This document shows, in pieces, positions 58,786-64,000 of a stretch of DNA of 64,000 nucleotides (the first letter of the stretch is position 1; the number at the start of each line of letters is the position of its first letter). This DNA comes from JAEUIE01 sp047602475 (GTDB taxonomy: Bacteria > Planctomycetota > Planctomycetia > Gemmatales > HRBIN36), in contig JASGHE010000002.1 in assembly GCA_047602475.1 (NCBI GenBank), positions 2,046,001 through 2,110,000 on the forward strand, in the 5' to 3' direction. Below the pieces are notes generated by a model. The model worked only from the letters and a program-made list of their open reading frames with translations, did no database searches and had not been told where the DNA came from. Position numbers and translations under genes: made by a program.

Positions 58786-59870
58786 GTGGCAGATATCCCC
58801 AAAACAGCGCTCTATCAGCAACACGTCGATCTGGGTGCCCGCATGGTCGAGTTTGCCGGTTGGATGATGCCGGTAGTTTACAGCGGGATTGTCGAAGAGC
58901 ACTTGGCGGTTCGTAGCCATGCGGGTCTGTTTGATATCGGCCACATGGCCCGGCTCAGCTTCGATGGGCCGGATGCACTCAAACTTTTGGAAATGGTCTG
59001 TACCAACAGCATCGCCACGATGAAGGATGGCCAGGTGCACTACAGTCTTGTCTGTAACGAGACGGGCTGCATCCTTGATGATGTTCTCGTCTACAAATGG
59101 CCCTACGGCTACACGATGGTGGTGAATGCTTCTAACCGTGCCAAGATCGTCGCGTGGCTGGAGAAGCACAAGGTTGGCATGAGTGTTAATCTGGAAGACC
59201 GGACGATGGATACGGCGATGATCGCTATCCAGGGTCCTCGGGCGATCAGCATCGTCAAGGGGCTGACAGAGACAGATCCTGCCAGTTTGAAGTACTACTT
59301 TGCCGCTGGGACTCGATGCATGGGGGAGAAATGTGTGTTGAGCCGAACAGGATACACCGGCGAAGACGGCGTCGAGATCATGATCGGAAACGCCCACGCC
59401 AACGCACTTTGGGATGAACTTGAAACATTGGGCGGCAAGCCAGCCGGGTTGGGCTGTCGTGATACGCTTCGTCTCGAAGCTGCGATGCCGCTTTATGGAC
59501 ATGAACTGAGTGAATCAATTGATCCACTACAGGCCGGGTTGAACTGGGCCGTGAAGTTCGACAAAGGCGACTTCATTGGCAAGGCAGCGATGCTCAAGCG
59601 GAAGGATCAGGCAGACCTGCCCGTTCGCATCGGTCTTGAGTTGGAAGGCAAGCGTCCAGCTCGTGAAGGCTGTGCCATTCAACTGAACGGCAAGAACATC
59701 GGCACCGTTACCAGTGGCACCTTTACCCCGACATTGCGAAGTCGATTGCGATGGGCTACGTGCCTCAAGCTCAGTCTGCGATTGGTACCGTGCTCAATAT
59801 CGATATTCGTGGTCAGTCGCAGCCGGCCAAGGTGGTCAAGCTGCCGTTCTATTCTCGACCCAAGAACTAA
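58786..59870 (+). pseudogene. gcvT: Aminomethyltransferase GcvT, frameshifted near its end
   Basis: T protein of the glycine cleavage system. GTG 58786 gives MADIPKTALYQQHVDLGARM; an upstream TTG is less likely. Typical segments: EFAGWMMPVVYSGIVEEHLA, HAGLFDIGHMARLSFDG, SRTGYTGEDGVEIMIG, LRLEAAMPLYGHELSESIDP and LNWAVKFDKGDFIGKAAM. At about 59737 the frame is lost (TFTPTLRSRLRWA); the correct continuation KSIAMGYVPQAQSAIGTVLN..KVVKLPFYSRPKN lies in another frame and ends at 59870. One missing G in ACATTGCGAAG explains it. All catalytic parts are upstream of the break. Confidence 0.9.
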
Positions 59871-59924
59871 GACTCTTCTCGAAACCAGTCTTCCTCTCAT
59901 CTCGAACACCCTGAGGATCATCGG

Positions 59925-60311
59925 ATGAATCTCGCAACCTACCGCTTCTCTCCCAGCCATGAGTGGTGTAACAAGGAAGCCAACGGCAACGTGGCTGTCG
60001 GTATCACTCAGCATGCGGTCGAGATGCTCAAGGACTTGCTCTATGTGCAACTGCCCAAGGTCGGCAGTGCCACCAAGGCCGGCGAAAGCTGTGCTGAGAT
60101 TGAATCGGTCAAGTCGGTCGGCAACCTCTATGCTCCGTGCGATGGAACCATAGCTGAGGTGAACGAAGCGCTGAGTGGCGATCCGATGAAGATCGCTGAC
60201 GACCCCTACGAGAAGGGCTGGATCGTGAAGATCAAGCCGAGCGGCAGCCTGGCTGATAACCTGATGTCACATGCTGATTACGAGAAGCTGTTGGCTGAAG
60301 AAGGGGCGTAG
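59925..60311 (+). CDS. gcvH: Glycine cleavage system H protein
   Basis: 128 residues. FSPSHEWCNKEANGNVAVGI at the start and CAEIESVKSVGNLYAPCDGT around the lipoylated Lys63 are diagnostic; the C-terminal KGWIVKIKPSGSLADNLMSH is typical. It shuttles the aminomethyl group on its lipoyl arm between P, T and L proteins. Located 54 bp after gcvT and 95 bp before gcvPA. Confidence 0.96.
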   Translation: MNLATYRFSPSHEWCNKEANGNVAVGITQHAVEMLKDLLYVQLPKVGSATKAGESCAEIESVKSVGNLYAPCDGTIAEVNEALSGDPMKIADDPYEKGWIVKIKPSGSLADNLMSHADYEKLLAEEGA

Positions 60312-60314
60312 TTC

Positions 60315-60384
60315 GTAGCCGAAGTCGTGAGCCTTCGGTTTGGGGGGTTGAGTCATCGCACTGAAGTCTAACGACTTCAGCTAC
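60315..60384. repeat. Paired inverted repeat, family K
   Basis: GTAGCCGAAGTCGTGAGCC and the facing GTCTAACGACTTCAGCTAC, within the gcvH-gcvPA gap. It would put a hairpin into the operon transcript. Confidence 0.75.
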
Positions 60385-60405
60385 ATTTGTTTGAAGGAAT
60401 GAGCC

Positions 60406-61782
60406 TTGTCTTACGTGTTGAATACGCCGGCTGATCAGAAGGAAATGCTGAAGACCATCGGCGTGGCTTCGATTGATGAACTGTTCGAGACGATCCCGGC
60501 GGCGGTGCGGCTGAAGAAGCCTCTCGATATTCCGCCGGCCCTCTCCGAGATGCCGATGACCGAGGAGATGGTGCGGCTGGCGAAGAAGAACCTCTCGCCA
60601 GACCAAGCTGTCTGTTTCCTTGGTGGTGGCAGCTACGATCACTTCATCCCCGCTGTGGTCGATCAAGTAGCCGGCCGGGGCGAGTTCTATACCGCCTATA
60701 CGCCGTACCAGGCCGAAGCGAGCCAGGGAAGCCTGCAGGCCTTCTTCGAGTTCCAGACGCTGATCTGCCAACTGACCGGCATGGATGTCGCCAACGCCAG
60801 CTTGTACGAAGCCGGCTCCGGCATGTTCGAAGCGGCGCTGATGGCCCACAACTCCATCGATGGCAAGTCACGCATTCTTATCCCGGAGAGCGTGCATCCT
60901 GAATATCGACAGACGGTAAACACCTACCTCGCCAATCTCGAACCGAAGGCAGTCTCGCTGCCGACGCCTGATGGCACGCTTAAGCCGGAGACGCTGGCTG
61001 CGGCGATTGATGACAAGGTCTCCTGCGTGGTGGTGCAAAGCCCCAACTTCTTTGGTAATCTCGAAGACGTCGAGGCACTTGCCAAGGTAGCTCACGAGAA
61101 GGGTATCTTCTTTGTTCTGGTCGCTGACCCGGTCAGCCTCGGTCTGCTCAAGCGGCCTGGCGATTGTGGCACTGATATTGTCGTTGCTGAAGGGCAGGGG
61201 TTAGGCACGCCGATGCAGTATGGCGGCCCGTTCCTGGGATTGCTCGCCTGCAAGAACCAGTTCATTCGCAAGATTCCAGGCCGTCTCGTGGGGCAGACGA
61301 CGGATAAGAACGGCAAGACTTGCTGGGCGTTGACGCTACAGACCCGTGAACAGCACATCCGCCGGGAGAAGGCGACGAGCAATATCTGTTCCAACCAGGG
61401 GCTGATCGCTCTGCGTGCCACGGTCCACCTGGCGGCATTGGGGCCGGCCGGTATGAAGGAAACGGCGGAGCTTTGTGTGCAAAAGGCACACTACGCAGCT
61501 AGCGAACTGGCGAAGGTGCCTGGGATCAAGCTCAAGTATCCCGGCAAGCCCTTCTTCAAGGAATTCACTATCGAAGTGAGCAAGCCCGCCGAACCTCTCT
61601 TGGCAAAACTGCTGGGGCAAGGGTACCATGCGGGTCTGGCTCTGGGGCGGTGGTATCCATCGCTGGCTAACTGCATCACCATTGCAGTGACCGAGAAGCG
61701 AACGAAGGCGGAGATTGATGGGCTGGTTGCAGCCTATCGATCAGCGCTGGCTGGGGTAACCAGGAGGCTTTTCCCTCGCTAG
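60406..61782 (+). CDS. gcvPA: Glycine dehydrogenase (decarboxylating) subunit 1
   Basis: 458 residues from TTG 60406 with GAAGGA upstream. Two-subunit P protein, alpha part: YVLNTPADQKEMLKTIGVAS, then SYDHFIPAVVDQVAGRGEFY, TAYTPYQAEASQGSLQAFFE, LYEAGSGMFEAALMAHNS and SNICSNQGLIALRATVHLAA. The pyridoxal-phosphate Lys is in the other subunit (GcvPB), which is not found downstream here. It decarboxylates glycine and passes the aminomethyl group to GcvH. The extreme C-terminus (TRRLFPR) coincides with a CGCTAGCGCTTC repeat piece. Confidence 0.94.
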   Translation: MSYVLNTPADQKEMLKTIGVASIDELFETIPAAVRLKKPLDIPPALSEMPMTEEMVRLAKKNLSPDQAVCFLGGGSYDHFIPAVVDQVAGRGEFYTAYTPYQAEASQGSLQAFFEFQTLICQLTGMDVANASLYEAGSGMFEAALMAHNSIDGKSRILIPESVHPEYRQTVNTYLANLEPKAVSLPTPDGTLKPETLAAAIDDKVSCVVVQSPNFFGNLEDVEALAKVAHEKGIFFVLVADPVSLGLLKRPGDCGTDIVVAEGQGLGTPMQYGGPFLGLLACKNQFIRKIPGRLVGQTTDKNGKTCWALTLQTREQHIRREKATSNICSNQGLIALRATVHLAALGPAGMKETAELCVQKAHYAASELAKVPGIKLKYPGKPFFKEFTIEVSKPAEPLLAKLLGQGYHAGLALGRWYPSLANCITIAVTEKRTKAEIDGLVAAYRSALAGVTRRLFPR

Positions 61783-61823
61783 CGCTTCGGGCTGGTATCT
61801 TTCACACCAGGGAGGGTTGTGAG

Positions 61824-62297
61824 ATGTGCATGATGCTATTGTGTAGTCTGCTGCTCTTACCACAGACGGACGAGCAGAAGCAACTCAACAAGATCGTTAG
61901 CGACTTCGCTGTGAAGTTCTATGTCGCCTATGAGAATGGCGACGTGGAGGCGTTGACGCCGCTGACGTTGACGCCGTGGTACCAGGATGGACAATCAGTC
62001 GTTCGGACACCGGAGGGGCTGAGAACGGAATTGAAGAAGTTCGTAGATCAACGAGACACCAGCGGCGGCAAGCGAAAGCCTGATGTGAAACTGGTCGCCA
62101 GCTTTGCTTCGATGAAGGATCGGATGGCGACCAAGGACCGTGAGCTGCTGCAGCAAGTCGCCCAGGATGACGACTATGTGGTGCTGGTGATGCTGAAGCC
62201 GAGTGATGCGGGTAACAAGAAGGTCGAGAACGTGGTGCTGCTGGTGCGACGCACCGGGGGCAAAGCGGTAGCCATTGGTGTGAAACATACCCCATAG
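61824..62297 (+). CDS. Secreted hypothetical protein, possibly NTF2-like
   Basis: ATG 61824 after GGGAGGGTTGTGAG; 157 residues. A short signal (MCMMLLCSLLLLPQTDEQ) precedes KQLNKIVSDFAVKFYVAYEN and GDVEALTPLTLTPWYQDGQS, the helix and first strand of a cone-shaped NTF2/SnoaL-like fold. It ends ENVVLLVRRTGGKAVAIGVK. The fold suggestion rests on pattern only. After gcvPA by 41 bp. Confidence 0.72.
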   Translation: MCMMLLCSLLLLPQTDEQKQLNKIVSDFAVKFYVAYENGDVEALTPLTLTPWYQDGQSVVRTPEGLRTELKKFVDQRDTSGGKRKPDVKLVASFASMKDRMATKDRELLQQVAQDDDYVVLVMLKPSDAGNKKVENVVLLVRRTGGKAVAIGVKHTP

Positions 62298-62306
62298 AGA
62301 GGTCTT

Positions 62307-62428
62307 GATGGTAGTCATCACGCTCCGCGTGATGGTTTGCCCGGCGGAGGCATTACATTAATAGCCTAAGAGAGACGGGTGTGTTGCGATTGCACCCCGC
62401 AACATCACGCGGAGCGTGATGACTACCG
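62307..62428. repeat. Paired inverted repeat, family C copy 6
   Basis: Arms 62307-62334 (GATGGTAGTCATCACGCTCC..) and 62403-62427 are exact complements over 25 bp. The spacer contains GCGATTGCACCCCGC. Confidence 0.92.
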
Positions 62429-62471
62429 AACAGAGCGTTGATGGCAACTCTACTGCAGGGAGGCAGTGGTC

Positions 62472-63443
62472 ATGAAGTCAGTGATCTGGATGATTCAGCC
62501 GGGGATGGAGCCTTATGCTCGCTGTCAGCAGTCGGCATGGATGCAGGCTCTGGAAGCGGAAGGTTGGTCGGTACGGGTCCAGCATCATCAGCCCCGTGCG
62601 CCATGGCGATCCGCCTCGTCAGCCGACTGGTTGATCTGGAACTTCGTGCCCACGCCGCTGGATGTCTGGACGGCCAAGCTGTTTGCCGGCAAGCAGATGG
62701 CGGTGTTGTCGGAGCTCACCAACAAGGTCCTTTCCCTGCCTCGATTGGATCAGTGGTGTGTACCCTCCGAATCGATGCGGATGCAGTTGATCGATTGCGG
62801 CGTGGGTCGGGATAAGATCGATATTGTGCAGGGTTACGCTGCTGCGAAGTTTACTTCATCACCCGATACCCGGGGCGTGCCTGTTCGTGATTTGAAGGCA
62901 CCGGTGTTCTATGTCGGCGGGCCTCTTGTGCCTTCGACCGGCAATCGGCTGGCGATCTGGTTCTTCAGCATCCTGCAATACATGCGGCCTGGAATCAAAC
63001 TGCTTCTGCACTCAGATGGTCCGGAGCGCGAACCGCTGGAGCGTATGGCTGAGGGCATCTGTACGAAAGGCAGTGTGCGTTTTGTGTCGAATGATATTCC
63101 GATATACGAACTGGTGGCACAGGCTGATATTCTGTGTCTGCCTATGGCCGAAGATGGCGTGCCTGATGCACTGTTTGCGGCACTCTCTCAGGCGAAACCA
63201 ATCGTTGCTATGCAGCAGCCTTCGCTGATGGAATGGCTAAGGCATGAAGTCAATGGGGTGCTGGTGCCGACCAGTCGTCCGCCGACGTGGGCAGCGACGA
63301 TGGATCAACTGTTGAACGATACGGAGCGGATGCAGCGGTTGAGAGCCGGGGCACGGATGACAGCGATCCCGAGCGTGCGGTTGAAGTTGCCGGCATTGTT
63401 ATGCCAGGCGGCAGTGCCTCACGTCGCCTTGGCAGCGGCTTGA
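62472..63443 (+). CDS. GT4-like glycosyltransferase
   Basis: ATG 62472 follows GGGAGGCAGTGGTC; 323 residues. MKSVIWMIQPGMEPYARCQQ begins a GT-B type enzyme; the C-terminal half has PVFYVGGPLVPSTGNRLAIW, IKLLLHSDGPEREPLERMAE, SVRFVSNDIPIYELVAQADI, LCLPMAEDGVPDALFAALSQ and AKPIVAMQQPSLMEWLRHEV NGVLVP, which match the GT4 nucleotide-sugar domain (E/D-G-x-P-x-A-x-x-E-A equivalent is EDGVPDALFAAL). Likely cell-surface polysaccharide work. It overlaps the end of the histidine kinase gene by 25 bases, tail to tail. Confidence 0.88.
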   Translation: MKSVIWMIQPGMEPYARCQQSAWMQALEAEGWSVRVQHHQPRAPWRSASSADWLIWNFVPTPLDVWTAKLFAGKQMAVLSELTNKVLSLPRLDQWCVPSESMRMQLIDCGVGRDKIDIVQGYAAAKFTSSPDTRGVPVRDLKAPVFYVGGPLVPSTGNRLAIWFFSILQYMRPGIKLLLHSDGPEREPLERMAEGICTKGSVRFVSNDIPIYELVAQADILCLPMAEDGVPDALFAALSQAKPIVAMQQPSLMEWLRHEVNGVLVPTSRPPTWAATMDQLLNDTERMQRLRAGARMTAIPSVRLKLPALLCQAAVPHVALAAA

Positions 63444-64000
63444 GCAAGGGGGAAGAGCATCCGCAGTGTCGTACCCTGGTGCAGCTTGCTGGTGATCTCC
63501 AGCTTGCCATGATGCTGTTCAACGACCCAGGCGACGAAGGAGAGACCCAACCCCATGCCGCTGGCGAGGCCTTCGTGCAGGGCGTTGTCCCGCTTGGTGG
63601 TGAAGTGGGCTTCGGTGCAACGCTTGAGCACTTCTTCGTTCATGCCGATGCCATTGTCGTTGATCGTCAGCAGGGCGTGTTGATGGTCTTTGGTAATAGC
63701 GATGGTGACGTTGCCTTTCCAGGCAGCGGCAGCCAGGAGGCGGTCTTTGCGATGATGGGTGTTGCCATTGTCGCTGCTGCGTGCCAGTTCCCGCATCCAG
63801 TTACGTTGTTCAAAGGTAGCATCACGGGCATTGCAGAGGAGATTTTCCAGAGCCTGTTGCAGGTGGGAAGCATCGCCTTGAATGTAGACAGGTTCTTTTG
63901 ACTGTTGGATGATGAGATCGAGCTTCCACTGATGCTCGGCCAGATCGTGCCATTGGCGATAAAGCGACTGGGTCACGTCGTTGAGGTTGAGCCTCTGTTC
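63419..64000 (-). CDS. Sensor histidine kinase, C-terminal ATPase part (5' end outside window)
   Basis: The frame is open to the right edge, so only the last 193 residues are visible. The HATPase domain is complete: N box HLQQALENLLCNARDATFEQ, G1 box LTINDNGIGMNEEVLKRCTE, F box AHFTTKRDN and G2 box GMGLGLSFVAWVVEQHHGKL. About 40 residues between N and G1 (RSSDNGNTHHRKDRLLAAAA) are an insertion. The phospho-accepting His and sensor domain lie outside the window. The response regulator is not visible. Confidence 0.93.
   Translation of the reverse strand, partial: EQRLNLNDVTQSLYRQWHDLAEHQWKLDLIIQQSKEPVYIQGDASHLQQALENLLCNARDATFEQRNWMRELARSSDNGNTHHRKDRLLAAAAWKGNVTIAITKDHQHALLTINDNGIGMNEEVLKRCTEAHFTTKRDNALHEGLASGMGLGLSFVAWVVEQHHGKLEITSKLHQGTTLRMLFPLAQAAAKAT

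Noticed and set aside
15727..62428. Repeated arms considered as a CRISPR array
   Set aside because: Copies are scattered, face each other in pairs and show no regular repeat-spacer series or cas genes.

Overview
The window looks like chromosomal DNA of a planctomycete, probably near Gemmata/Gemmataceae. This is inferred from gene types typical of that group: a DUF1559 prepilin-like protein, a long membrane Ser/Thr kinase with DMG instead of DFG, an ECF-type sigma factor fused to WD40 repeats, a DUF1080 protein, a redoxin/cytochrome c/copper-monooxygenase fusion, and many small lipoproteins. No rRNA, tRNA or CRISPR array was recognised.

Layout. 0-2 kb: the end of an unknown gene and a second gene with a Rossmann-like core, a possible accessory module cut by the window edge. 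2-9.4 kb: comB-like phosphatase, lipoprotein plus DUF1559 pair, kinase with beta-helix ectodomain, DUF1080 protein. 9.4-14.5 kb (minus strand): ParE-type toxin/antitoxin, rpoN, then the dnaX-ybaB-recR replication/repair operon. 14.6-22.8 kb: lipoprotein, pxpA and pxpC, several secreted hydrolases, a sialidase-like protein and a large FAD oxidoreductase. 23-29 kb: recQ, small membrane proteins and the copper-monooxygenase fusion. 29-36 kb: membrane and hypothetical proteins. 36.1-36.75 kb: an IS200/REP-type transposase gene between 54-bp inverted repeats. 36.8-43.3 kb: sigma-WD40 fusion, esterase, M24 peptidase, a PIN toxin module and small hypotheticals. 43.4-54.6 kb: FdhF/YdeP-type molybdoprotein, SRPBCC, HAD phosphatase, GT2, GNAT, M16-like protein, a second PIN module, methyltransferase, DUF4419 protein and an NYN-cold-shock fusion. 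54.9-64 kb: SppA, two Hsp20 proteins, lipoprotein, gcvT-gcvH-gcvPA, a glycosyltransferase and the end of a histidine kinase.

Two themes run through the window. First, the gaps between genes are full of paired inverted repeats of about 65-220 bp, each made of two facing hairpin arms (REPIN/MITE-like). At least ten sequence families are present, one of them (E) in three near-identical copies and one (C) in six pairs. Several of these elements supply start, stop or terminal codons to neighbouring genes. The transposase element and the repeat at 18.4-18.6 kb share the same order of hairpin modules.

Second, about ten genes read in two or three frames joined by one- or two-base shifts, including recR, recQ and gcvT. 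So many shifts, including housekeeping genes, look more like base-level assembly errors than gene decay, but the sequence alone cannot decide. Those genes are listed over their full inferred span and marked as frameshifted.
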